Part shown: positions 1 through 13,700 of the stretch, in pieces
Position numbering within the stretch: position 1 is the stretch's first letter
Layout of the letters: each line of letters starts with the position of its first letter
Source of the DNA: Ciona savignyi
Lineage: Eukaryota; Chordata; Ascidiacea; Phlebobranchia; Cionidae
Reading direction: 5' to 3'
Assembly (NCBI GenBank): GCA_000149265.1
Contig: CH002364.1
Span: forward strand, 143,355-207,354
Length of the DNA stretch: 64,000 bases
Notes under the pieces: generated by a model
What the model saw: only the letters and a program-made list of their open reading frames with translations
Told to the model about the DNA's origin: nothing
Database searches by the model: none
Position numbers and translations under genes: made by a program

Positions 1-3000
1 GTAGTTCTCATACATATTGTAAAGAAATCCGATTCCAACCAATATCCTCAGAACAAGCGCAAGTCACTGACTGCGAAGGTGCGACATCGGACGCTCAGCA
101 TCCCGGAGGAGAATGAGGATCTCAGCGAGAGTGAAGAGTCCGATGATGATGATGATGAAGACGATGAAATTGAAGATAAAATCGATAAAAAGTTAGTGTT
201 TCGCTGATTAGTTGTCACTAGCTGGACGGTGTATAGTGCAGGGGTGGGCTTATTGAACCAGGGGTCAGAAATATTTCGTTTTTAGACCTGCAGTCAACAT
301 GATCGGGTCGCCGCATATACCTTGTCACTCTTAATAAAAAAACTTTAAACTGAGAAATGCGGTACATTACTGGTTAAAACTAGAAAGCACTGTTGCGTGA
401 AGCGATGCACAAATATAGCTGTGACATCATAACTTAGCTGTAATATCGCTGTTTGGTCTTGCAATGTCGATAACTCGGTGTGCCAAAATGAAACACCTGG
501 ACGCTGGATGGCCAGATTTGGTCTGTGGTGCTGTAGTTTCCCCATGTCTTTTCTAGACCCAAAATATTATGGGTCCCAATTGAAAAATTGGGACACATTG
601 TTTTTGTCCGTTTTTTTTTTCTTTTTTCTTTTTTTTTTTTCGTCAAAGGTTTGACAGGCATGGCATGGCGCCCCGACATCTACCAGAAGGAATAATGGAA
701 TCGTAATGAAACTTAGACATTCGTTAGACAACATAGTCTTGATATGCAGAAACCAAAATTTTGGGTAATAAATCAAGGGGAATTCCCCTGGGAGGTTAAA
801 AACCAAAACGGTATTTTTTATGAAAAATTTAGCTTTTTGTGACATAGCGCTTGAACGGCTGCTCTAATTTGAATCATATTTGGTGAAAAGTAAGTGTGTT
901 AGTGACTGATTTAACACTTAAAAGAAATAAAAAAATTACCTAGGAAAATACCCTAAAAAAATCGATTTTGTACTGAAATCATGATTATGACAGGCATGCC
1001 ATGTCGCCTCAACATCTACCAGAAGGAGTAATGGAATCGCAATGAAAATTGGACATTTTTTAGACAACATGGGTTAGATATGCAGAAACCAAAATTTTGG
1101 GTAGTAAATCAAGGGGAATTCCCCTGGGATGTTAAAAACCAAAACGCTATTTTTTTCTAGAAAATTAGCCTTTTTTGGGCATAGCGCTTGAACGGCTGTT
1201 ACAATTTAATTCAGATATCATGGAATGTAAGTGCATTAGTCACTGATTTAACACTTAGAAGAAATAATAAAATTACCTAAGGAAATACCCGAAAAATAGG
1301 ATATGTTCTCAAATCATGATTGTGACAAGCATGCCATGTCGCCCCGACATCTACCAAAAGGATTAATGGAATCGCAATCAAACTTTGGTATTTGTTATAG
1401 ACAACATGAGTTTAGATATGCAGAAACCAAAATTTTGGGTAATGAATCCAGGGGAATTCCCATAAGACGTTAAAAACCAAAACGTTTTTTTTCTAATAAA
1501 TTAGCTTTTGGGGGCATAGCGCTTGAACGGCTGCTCTAATTTTGATCAGATTCAGTGAAATGTTAGACCATTGGACACTCTGTGCCAATTAATAAATAGA
1601 AAACATTTACTTAGGGTAATTTCCTTGAAAACGAAGATATGTTCTTGAGTTACGATTGTAACAGACATGCCATATCGCACTGACATCTCTAATAAGCAGT
1701 CTACAACCAGATTAAAACTTTAAGAATTGTATCATAACATAAGTCACTTATAAAAACAGAAACTTATCTACTAAACCCAGGGGAATTTCCTGAAACCATT
1801 AAAAAATAAATCGGGCTGTTTTGGGAATTTAGCCTTATTTCACTACAGCGCTTGAAAAGAAGCTTTAATTTAAAATATTTGTGGTGAAATGTTCGTAAAT
1901 TTTAGACGTTTATCTTTTATTTAACTGCACATGGAAAATAAGTTTGGTTGGTTAACTATGCGACCCATGCGTTTATGCTTGCAGAAACAAACTATATACT
2001 CGGTGTATAAAATACAAATTGTGGTTAGGGACGCTGTAGCATTAATATATGGCATACAACATGTGTTTTACAAATAGTGTTGATTAAACACGTGGTTGAC
2101 ACTTTCTAGTTCAAACTTGTTTTCCAAATTTATTCCACAAATACTAGTTACACTTAAATAGAAAGTTACTATGGGCATGCAATATAATAGTAAAACCACA
2201 ACAGCATTGACAATGGAATTTATAAAATTGGAGACTTTGTTTTTTTACAATAAACTCGTGAACACTTTCAGACTAAGCCCAAAACATAAATGTAAAGAAC
2301 ACCCAACCTACATACTGTTTAGTTCTGATAAGGGTACATTATTTGTTTAGTTCTAATGAGGTGTTATCTACATTAAACTAGGTTTAAATGCTTTAATTAA
2401 AGTCTAAAATAGAAATCATATATCCAGGAAAGACGATGATGCAGATGACAGCGACGGAAATCGACCAATCAGAGACAGCGATACAGGTGATGATGTAACA
2501 ATGGACAAACAAAGAAAGGTTTGTGAGCTTAAAAAATCGAAACTTCTCTAATTCTATATAGAGATCTGCAACTACCTACATTTAATATTCTGTTATTGCA
2601 ATTTTTCTTTTTTTTCATTAAAGTATTAATATGTAATGTATATTAAGAATAGGATTACATAAGAAATCCATGGTAATCGCCAATAATGGGAAAGTCCAAG
2701 TGTCAATAATACTCACAATCATTTGATCGCACCTTTAATTCGGTAGATCCCATTATGCTACTGGGTTTAGGCAATGTAGGTTAAGTGCCTAGCCCAAGGA
2801 CACAACAGACTAGCTATCGAGCAGTTTCGAAACTGCAACCCTTCGTTTTGAAGGCGACACACTAATCCACCAAGACAACTGTTTTATTACTACAAGTTGT
2901 TGTAGTCTACAACTAACATAAATCCAGATTTAAATTATTTGTTTGTGACACGGATATCTAACGCAGACATCGGCATCAGCCAACAACAACCATCCGGAGG

Positions 3001-4767
3001 GAAACAGAACAGGAGATTGCAACGATCATGTTGTCGTTGTCCATGATAATCTTTCCATGAACACCGATTCGGTATTTACTTCTGATTCGTATTTCTCTTC
3101 TGATTCGTATTTTCTACAAATATATCTTGTCAACAACGAATTTATCCATGCTTTATTTTCAACTAAACTTATAATGCATGTTAAAATTCAACTTATAATG
3201 GATGTTAAAGCTCTTCTTAAAATGCATGTTAAAATATTTTTTTTACTCAAATTTAATGATAAAACTATTGCTTGCACAATACCGAACATAAGACAGGCAA
3301 AAACAACACTAATGTTTTTTACAGTTTTTTTTGTGATTTGAATAACATTGAGGTAACCCTGGAAATATTTTAGGTTCTGTTCACACTTGGTGCAGAAGAT
3401 GCATTGAAACCTTCAGCAGCTCCAGGTAAAGTATTTTTTTATAAAATAATCAATAAGTTGATCGATAAAATTTCAGTCTTCTAAAAAATTAGCCGTTACT
3501 TAAGTAACAATAAAATTAACAGTAATATTATGTATATGTCGCTTTCAAAACTCGAGGGATTTAAGTTAATAAAAAAAAATCTTAATAATATTTTAAATAA
3601 GTAACCCCACATAAAATGCTATTATTTAATCTATTTTCTTGTACAAAACACACGGTATATTATCAACAAAACTGTATTCCATTAAAATTATGTTCCTTCT
3701 CTGTTTTACCTCAAAATGTTATGGCAGTTTGAGGAGGTTCTTACTTAGTCAAAAGCTAAAACCACCATTTCCACCATTAATGTAGTGTCTCCAACGGAAT
3801 CGAATAGAGAAGATGACGAGTCATCTTCATCATCATCGGGATCGGAGAGTGGGACAGATGTGAAATCTGATCCACCAGGAACCAGGTTGGATGTGGTGGA
3901 TTATTATGAAGATTATTTCGTGCTAAAGTTGTGTTACATTGAAATCTTACTGTGACATCACGCCACTTTCACTGACATCACACCACTCTTACTGTGACAT
4001 CACACTACTCTTACTGTGACATCACACTACTCTTACTATGACATCACACTACTCGTACACTTTGACATCACAACACTCTTACTATGACATCACACTGCTC
4101 TTACTATGACATCACACTTTCACTGTGACATCACACCACCCTTACACCATGACATCACAGTGTACGGGAACCTCGGCAAGGAGCAGAGGGGTCAAAGCCT
4201 CGACACAAGCGGAACCACAACCACCACCACAAGCACAAACGCCGACATAAACACGAGGACGCAATGCAACGCAGAATGTCCGGCAATAAAGTGAAGGTAA
4301 CGTGTTAGTCGAGTAAATTCCATCCTGACCAAAATAGGGTTGTTCCCTTAAAAATGGCAACCTGCTTCTGCCTCTAAGCCTTAATCTTGTGAATTGTGGT
4401 AATGTGTTAATCAAGCTTGATCTTGTGAATTCAAATCGGCCATTCAAAATGACTTTGTGAATTCTAAACTCGGTCAAAAACCCAAAATAAATTGTGTGAA
4501 TTGTGCAATCGGTCATTTTAATGTGATCTTGTGAATTTAGTGTGAAATAATCAAAAATTCAAAATCAGGCATAATCCTAAAAACCATATATGCTATTATT
4601 ACCTATCATTGGCCTTGGGATAAAACAGTTCACAAAGGGACAAAACACATGTGCCGGGTATATAATCTACATATTACTACAGGAAATGGACAACTACAAG
4701 ATTCCAAAGATCGTGATCGGATCTGATGATGAAGACCTAAGTGGAGCAGCCATCGATGAAATTAAAA
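1..4767 (+). CDS. SLC4A: SLC4 gene: N-terminal acidic, Ser-rich and His/Arg-rich exons
   Basis: Six exons encode a low-complexity cytosolic N-terminus. The first (1-191; acceptor possibly at 23-24, so coding may begin at 25) carries [10 protein letters not shown], which looks like a basophilic kinase site, and a long Asp/Glu run. The second continues acidic. The fourth has a Ser run ([11 protein letters not shown]). The fifth (4161-4296) encodes a tract of alternating His, Lys and Arg resembling the His-rich stretch in vertebrate NBC proteins. The sixth encodes [17 protein letters not shown]. Phases 2, 0, 1, 2, 0, 1 chain correctly into the conserved exon at 5622. The first four exons have no obvious conserved domain; they are assigned here because their phases and splice sites lead into the conserved part. 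Confidence 0.75.
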
Positions 4768-7700
4768 GTTCGTCTTTCATCTTATTGCATGTTGTTTACC
4801 ATTAAAATATGGATTAAAAACAATACTATGTTAGATTGTTTCGGAACGAGTTTATCACAGGTTCAAAACTTCTCTAGTATTCTTTATGTTGGTTTACATA
4901 TATGGATTTAGTTCCTTTGGTGTCCTTGAGACCAAATCGGGTTTGGTTTTTAAGGTCGCTGGAAAATATAACAGTAGATCAAGAAGGTTGCCAAAATCAA
5001 GGACCTTTAATTTAACATCTCTTTTTAGTTGGATCATTTTCCGTGCTATCTTGGTCATAAGCTGACACTTCTTAGTTTGCCAAGTTAAATCCAAAAAGAA
5101 TTATTTCCATCCGCTCATATGTTGCATCAAAGCAGTAGATTTAACTGTCTCTTGAAATCGGATTATCAGATACAAAATGAAGTAATGAGACCTGATTGTG
5201 TGCGTGCTGTATTGTGCCAGTACTGTTATGACTGTATTTGGCCTAGCTATGGCCATTTGGCCTAGTTATGACTGTTATTATTCTATTTAACCGGAATATC
5301 TTCCCCATTCCTTTAATTTGCACCAATATTGGCGGCTGCATTTTCTGTATTTATTTAGTTTAATCCATTTTCTTTGAAATTGTGTGTTTTGAAGACTGTT
5401 CGTTTTACCGTCTTTTCCCGTTCCTGTGTCTATTCTCCTACCTACCACAACTTGATGATAAACTTGAGACTAAACTGTTCTACATCTTAATTGGCTGCAC
5501 ATGCTATGATGTCCTCAATGATGGGGCAAGCTCAATATGATGTCACATTCCTAACCACCTATTGCATCATAAATATTAATTATTAAACGAAAATATTGAA
5601 AATTTCATCTATTCCACACAGGCCACCGATTCGAGGACCATGCCGGGATCAGGAAACATCTTCTGCACCGACCGGTGAAGAGAAGAAGGGCCAGAAGTGA
5701 AGTGAAGAAGAAGTACGACAAGAACCCTCACGAGGTGCTTGTTGTTGAGGGTTGTATTCAATTTGTGTCTTGGACAGAATAGATAATGTAGCGTTTAATG
5801 TGCATCTCTCTGTGTGTCATTGAAATAAGGTTTATATTATGGGGGGTATCATCGGATACTGGTTATAATGCACCGCTGTCTAAAAGTTGAGCTGTTTGAG
5901 GTACTGGTGTATACTTGTACCTGTACATTGTATGTGTACGATATTTATATAGTGTTAAGCATGCGGTTTCTGGAATAAATTGTAACAAAATGAAATTCTT
6001 ACAAGTTTGAACATTTTCTTTAGTTGTGGCTTATTTAATACAATTTTTTTATACTAAGTATATTAAGGTTTAATATTTTACTTAATATTTTACTAAGTAT
6101 ATTAAGGTTTAATATTTAACTTTGTGTCATATTGTTATCTTTAACCAGTCCTTAGTAAGGCAATTGGTATTCTTTTAAAAATAATAATGACGAGTTATTG
6201 TAATCAAGGTGTTTAACATTTTTTTATATTAACTGGTCTATGGGCGATTGTTAATTTACTGAATAAAATGGACTTGAAATCGGATATTCCTGTTTATCCC
6301 CGTGGATGGGAAAATGCAAAGGGGTTAAAACGGGATATATTTTGCCCACTGCCAGGTTGCTGGAGCTATCACAGTGTGATGTGTATGATTTAGCTAATTG
6401 GTCGAAAAATTGATGGACCCACTGTTCAATCACATGAACCGCAGGTCTTCGTTGAACTTGATGAGTTGGTGTCAGGAGAATGGAAGGAGACTGCTCGCTG
6501 GATCAAGTTTGAAGAGGATGTGGAAGAGTCTCAGATGTGGGGAAAACCCCGTGTTGCTTCTCTTTCATTCCACAGCTTGCTGGAGCTCAGGAAGACAATT
6601 GAAAAAGGTAGGTGGATTGAAATCAAGCCAACCAGAAACTGGGAAATTTAAAAACTTCTGTACTATGCCTTGCTGTTTGATATAATCAGAGCCATTGGTA
6701 TTTGTTAAGTATTAAGTTGGTTTATTACTTTTTTCCCCCAAATAATACATAACAGAGTAGTAACAGGAAAACACTTCAAAACTAACAGTCATTTAAACAC
6801 ATCATTTAAAAGAAAATGTTTATTTAAATAAATATTTCAGAGGTGGATGCTAAACCCAAGCGAAAACAATACTGTTGACCCAAAAATAAATTAACACAAT
6901 ATAAATTGATCAATAGTTAGAAACGTAAGTCTTGCAGTGAAGTGTGTTTTTTTTACAACTAGAACTGGAGCTGGGTATAATTACTCAACGCGAGAAGACA
7001 AAATGCAATGCAGTCACGATCTGCGGCTTGTTTTTTTCATGTCAGTGTTTGTTTAAGCTAACGACAAAAAGAACAGACCTTTATAACGAGGACGTCATAA
7101 AATTACGAATTACGTAACTGAGCTGTCGTAATTGCATCATACAGCTTTAATTAAATACACCCAGCTCTAGCTAGAACCACATTTTAACCAAAAGAAATCA
7201 TGCCACAGGCGCAGTGATGTTGGATATGGACCGTGATAATCTCACTGATGTTGCAAACGATGTTGTGGCAGAGATGGTGGCTTCCGGTCAAATACGTGCT
7301 GAGGACCAGGGCAACGTGCTCAAAGTATTGCTTTCCAAACACAAGTACGTTTACTACAGCTCCTATGATTTTCAGATATTTTATAGAAATCATATTCGAG
7401 AGTTTATACTATTCATTTTTATTTGCAACGGATGAAAGTCGATGGTTATTTTAATAGGTTTTTATTAAATATTAAAAACACTAGAAATTTTGTTAAATCA
7501 GATTGATTCCTGCTACAATTCCACTCTGTATATATATATATATACATTATGCAATGTGGGGGGTATTTATCTTTTATTCCACATTTAAACTGCTCTGTCT
7601 ATAATAGATATTGTCTAAAGGCTTCTATAGCCAATTTACTAAGGAAGGTTATTTGAAAAACGTTTCCATAAGAAAACTCAACTTCAGTGAAGATTTGCAG

Positions 7701-10700
7701 TGGAGGAAAGACGGAAGGTTCCGGCATGCTTTTGTTTTGCCATCTTGCGTAAACAACATACGCAACATAAATTCGCATCCATACAAAATTGCTTTCTTCA
7801 TTTCCTTTTTAAATCTAAACAGCTTCGTTCCACACTTTTGTCTCAACCAAGAAAGTCTACGATGAATAATAATAAAAAATAGCTGTAACAAATAGGAAAG
7901 ACTGTATTTTTTATGCATACACATTGGGGTCTAAATAATGGAGATAAACAATAACTGTTCAGTTATATTGGTGTAAAGCTAGTACAAGACGAACAACACA
8001 GTACTGCCTTTGTTTATGTAACACATGACATATATTGGATAAAATCAAATTTTCCTGTAAAAGCTTTCTCCAAAACCGAAAATCCATTACTAACTATATC
8101 GTATCATCTCCGTTCAAATAATATTTGCCAAAAAGCGGTTCGTAACCTTACAGTTTTTTTTTAATTTCTCATAACAATTTTATATCCAGTCATTCATATT
8201 TAGAATATTTTGATTCCATCACTTATAAATTGAACTGTGATTCTAAAATGCTATTATAACCCCTATTAAGTGAATGTGGGCCACATCAGCTTGAATTTAA
8301 CCGTTCTATTGAATTAATAGTAAAATATAAATTACAATTGTAAGGATTTTTTTGGTCTTTGGTACTATATAATCACATGCCTTTTATATGTATGTTTCGT
8401 ATGTTAACTTTGGCACCCATGAGCTTGGACATGCCAATAAAGTACAAGTAGCTACTATTCTTTTGCCACATTTGCAACAACATGATTCAGCATATGAGCT
8501 TAATGTAGCGCGGCTGTATGTTGTTTCGTAGCATGTAGTTAAAGCATCATGATTACCTTGCAATATGTTCTATGCATTGGATAAAACTTTAACATCAATT
8601 TTCTAATGTACATTTTTTACACACTTTTTAAACAATTTAAAGTTTTTTTTCAACACCACCAACCCTCTCAACAGGCATTTGGCGCCGCAAACAACGTTCC
8701 CATACACACTGAGCCAAGCGAGTTTTAGCAGCTTCTTTAACCCAAGTTATGCTTCGAGGTTAAATACAGCTGGAAACACTGCTTCGGCAACACTGGATGT
8801 TTCGGAGCCGCTCATAGGATCGGATGATGTTGAGGTGAAAATTCGATTCATTAATTTTGTTCCAAAACTTTGTTTTCTGTTTTTACTTCTTATACCACTA
8901 ACTGTGCCGTGATATTACTGAAAACTGTGACATGATGTTTTCCTGCTACAGCAGTAATATGCTCGTAATTTATATTACAATTTAGAAAAGGCATACTAGT
9001 GTCCCGGTATTACTTAGAGTCTAGAGATCAAGATGTTATATACAACTCCTTCTTCCAAACAAAAATATTAGCATGACTCACTGCAATATACCATGAACCC
9101 AATCCAAAAGCATTATTGGCCCTTTATGTATATATAACCCTTGATGTATCTAATACGTTTTAAAAAATACACATTTATAATACAAATTAAAAACGACATG
9201 TATCAGTATAACTTGTGTATCCAGCTATCAACTACAACTCTTTCTCCCAAACAGAAAGGTGTAGCCGTGTCAACACTGCATCCTCCCAACTTCCCATCTG
9301 GACCTTCAGCCAAGGAGCTCAAAATTATGAAGAAGATTCCAGAAGGCGCTGAAGCTACAGCTGTGCTTGTCGGTGAGTCATAGCTATTATTATTGATCCG
9401 ACCGATTTGTCTTGTGGTTTGGTGCTTCGCTTTTAGTTGATGGGTTGCAGATTCGAAACTACGCTAGCAAGTTGGTAGTATCCTTGTTCAAGGTACTTAA
9501 TGGACATTGATTGAACTGAGTGAATTAATGGGTTCTACTAAATTGAAGGAATCGCTAAATCATACACAATACATTGCATAGCTCTGGTAATTTGAAGGTG
9601 TGAGTAAAGTCTTCTTACAATTGCCACTGTGCTTTCTTCCCATTTACAAGAAAAAAACCTGAATATCCAATCATATCCTATAATGATTTCCTACACAAGG
9701 TTTCTAATGTCATAAAGATACAAGGTGGTTTTATGTTATACAATTTACCAAGCTTTAAAAAAATTATAAAAAATATCAATTGACAAAATCGCAAAGATAT
9801 ATTATATCAACATTGCCTATAATTGTTCTACGATCTTTTAATATGACATCATAACAGGTTGTGTTGAATACTTGGAACAACCAACAATGGCGTTTGTGAG
9901 GTTAGCGCAAGGCACGAACCTCGAAAGCGTGGTGTCTCTCCCGATTCCCGTTCGATTTCTATTCATCCTGCTGGGCCCCAGCAAAATTGATTACAACTAC
10001 CATGAGATTGGTAGATCCATCTCAACACTAATGGCAGATCAGGTGATTAGTGAACATGGTTTAGATCGGGGGTCAGGCTCCCGAGCCGCATTCGGCTCTT
10101 ACTAATTTTATTTTCTACTGTGGCGAGCTCTTTAATAAATTATACAGAATTTAAACAAAAGACTTAAAATCCTATTTTAAGTTGTTTACCCCAAAGCAAT
10201 TGATCGTATTTCATTAACCTCTCATAAATTATGCCGAATTAAAAAAAGATTTAAAATACTTTTTTAGTTGCTGACTCCAAACTAATCGAGAGTTTTGCAT
10301 TACCGGGAAAATACTATTTCAAGTTGTTTATCCCAAAGTAATCGACCTTTGCATTAACCCCTAATAAAATATGTGAAATTAAAGATGTGACCTAAAATAC
10401 TATTTCAGTAGCTGACTCGAGCAAATTTCATTACCAGGAATACCATTTCAGTTGTTCACCCTGAAGTAATCAACCCCATTACAGGAGTTCCATGTGATGG
10501 CTTATGGTGCCGAGAGCAGAGTAGACTTGTTGCGTGCGATCAACGAGTTCCTCGATGATTCGATCGTTCTTCCACCGGGACAATTGGAAAACCCTGATCT
10601 ACTGAAGAACATCATCAAGTACCAGAAGGGTCTTGCTCAGCGGGAGAAAAAGAAACAAATAATGGATTCGGAAGGTCGGTATTAACACTGTTTTCATCAA

Positions 10701-13700
10701 TCTCACCTGTTTCCTCATGTTTTTTTTTATTCCTGTCCGTAGGGGTAGAGAAACGGTCCTTTTTGGAGTAACAAGTATTTTAAGGCCTAAATTTTTGGTC
10801 CCTGGGATACTGTGGACCCCATATACTGAAGTAATGTAAATATCCCTAAGGATATTGTTGGGCATTTTTAAAGTGTGTGGTGTTGCTCTTACTGCACAAT
10901 ATTTCTCATTATTTAGATTCTAATTCTAGTTACTGGAGCCGTAAACTTAACCTTAGCTCTCCAAACTTCTCTTTGCTAGTTTAGTTTTCTGCTCCCTTAT
11001 TACATTAAAACAAATGTCATAATTATTTTAAGTTAAGTAGCTTGGATAAAATGGCATAAAATAGACACTGTATAATGGAGAAAGATGATATGGCCGATAA
11101 ACCTAATTAAAAAATAAATTGCAAAAGAAAACTTGGCAAGAAGGAAAACTTAACACTAAAATAAAGATTATGACATTAAAGTTAGTTTTAAACATGGAGT
11201 TGGAGTTAAGGTTAGTTCTAGGGTTGAGTTTAGGGTAGGGTTAAAATTAGTTTGAATAGTTTTAGTGAGAAGTTTCCCTCCTTCCCTCCTTTTAGTGTTG
11301 CCCTGTAATAGTTGATGTAACTCCAACAGAAAAAAAGATGCCACCTCCTGAAGACGATGACCCGTTAAGACGCTCTGGTCACCTCTTCGGTGGGTTCATC
11401 CATGATGTTAAGAATCGCTACCCAAAGTATCTGAGTGACATCACTGACGCACTGAACCTACAATGCTTGGCTTCCATCATTTTCATCTACTTTGCTGCAC
11501 TTTCACCAGCAATCACATTTGGTGGATTACTGGGTAAGTAAGAACATTGCACTGTGGAATTTAAAATTATGTTTGGAAATTACGCTCCACCAGATGTTTT
11601 GCTGTTTTTTTTGTTTGTTTAATTTGTGGTTTTTAAAGTTTTTTTGGGTAATTTGTATTTTTAAACTTTTTGAAATTTCAAAAGTTTATTGTTTAATTTG
11701 GAATTTTTTATTTTATTTATATTTTCTAACCTTTTTTGTTTAATTCCTATTTTCGTTTAATTTGAATTTTTTGTTTAATTTGTCGTATGCAAGAAAAACC
11801 ATGGGTGAAAATATGTCTGCCAACCTCTCACACCCAACCCCCTGTTTTCAGGTGAGAAAACGGATGGGTGGATGGGAGTGTCCGAGATGATCCTTGGATG
11901 TTGCATTTCCGGATGCGTCTTCGGACTTTTGTCCGGACAGCCCCTCCTAGTGGTGGGATCAACAGGACCTCTTCTCGTCTTTGAGGAAGCCGTGTATAAA
12001 GTGAGTGGTTGGTTTAATACGGGGGTCGGCACCTGCAGCTCTTTCATTTTTCTGATGCGGCTTTTATTAATTTTATTGTAACTGTAGCGACTACTCAATA
12101 AGTTTAATACCCATGCAAAAGTGAAACAAACAGAAAAACGCTTGTTTGTGTCTTTATCTCATGTAGTGTTGTCTTATTTTTATTTCTAAAATACTATTAG
12201 TTTTGCGGTTTCCAGTAATTTTTATTTTTTGGAATATATGTGAAAATAGCTCTTTAAGTTGAAAAGTTTGACGACCCCTGTTTTAATACCTTAATAAGAT
12301 ACTTTTGTTTACCACTGAGGCTTTGAATGCTTTGTGCTGTAAAATCCAGTAAGTTTATAAATGTGCCTCGAGTAAAAAAAGATTTCAAAGCACTGGTGTA
12401 AACCCACTCTCCTTAGTTCTGCACGTCAAGCAGCCTACCATTCATGGCGACTCGAGTGTGGATAGGGGTGTGGATATTTGTGATTTGTTTCATCGTGGTG
12501 GCGTTCGAGGGCTCGTTCCTCGTCAGATTTGTATCAAGATTCACCCAGGAGATATTCACCGCCCTCATATCTCTCATCTTTATCTTCGAAACATTCAATA
12601 AACTGGCGAAGGTAACAATTTTTATACATTTTTGGTGAATTTTTTTAGGGATTTGGGATTTTCAAGAAAAACAATTTGAGTTGAAGTTGTTAAATTTTTA
12701 TCAAATATATAAATCTTGTAACAGAGGAAAAGTTATCAATTGAATGATATTCATGTTTACTTAAAAACTAAATTTTGACAAAAAATATTTAAAACTTTTA
12801 ACAGACAAAAAGATATAAAAATAAATAATATTCATGTTTACTCAAAAACTAAATTTTGTATAAATACAAATCTTATACCAGACGTTTGTTCAACACCCTC
12901 TGCAAGCTACATATCCTGTACCCATCAATACAACTGGTATATTGAACCAATACAACTGTTCATACGAAGAGTCTATAACAAATACCACTGTTGGCAATAT
13001 CACTGATGCTGTTGAAGGTATTTGGATCAGTTAAACATTGATCAGTTAGTCATATGTGGGATGAATGGTAAATTTAAACCAGAATTGATCGACTCGGTGA
13101 CATTTTTAAGGACAAGTGATATCAGTTTTATTGCTTACTGATGCGAATTTTTTTAATTGTTAAGAATTAGTAGTGGGCAGTGCACTAACCCACAAGACTA
13201 ATCAGTATCAGAATTATCCAGATGTGGACCAATGTAGTAAATTAAGTGTGATTGCCTTTCAACTGAAAGGTTGCAGGTTCGAAATTTGTTGCCAGCTAGT
13301 CAGTTTTGTTCTTGGGCAAGGCACTTTATGGACATTGCCTGAACTTAATAAAATAATGGGTTGTACCAAATTAAAGGAACCTCTAAATTACTAATTCGTC
13401 AGTTGTGTATTAAAATTTGCAATCATAATACATTAAACATAANNNNNNNNNNNNNNNNNNNNNNNNNNNNNNNNNNNNNNNNNNNNNNNNNNNNNNNNNN
13501 NNNNNNNNNNNNNNNNNNNNNNNNNNNNNNNNNNNNNNNNNNAGTTCAAGTAAGCTGTGTTTGAACCCCTTTTGTGCAACAACGAGGCGTGAATATAGGG
13601 GAATTCAAATAACATCCTTCCTTGTCAGTGTTTATTGTAAATAAAAATATTTAAATACACTTTGATTAAAGGAACCTCTAAATCGCTAACTCGTCAGTTG

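Noticed and set aside
552-2110. Helitron with a CTAG 3' end
   Set aside because: The end reads CTAG followed by T, but the sister copy at 61265 shows a 6-7 bp target duplication, which Helitrons do not make, and no 3' hairpin was found.
3950-4160. CRISPR-like regular direct repeats
   Set aside because: Units are contiguous with no unique spacers, in a eukaryotic intron; it is a minisatellite.
4142-4516. 124-codon minus-strand ORF
   Set aside because: Shadow of the His/Arg-rich SLC4 exon and the minisatellite.
7530-7546. TA microsatellite as a regulatory TATA array
   Set aside because: Short simple repeat deep in an SLC4 intron with no other promoter sign.
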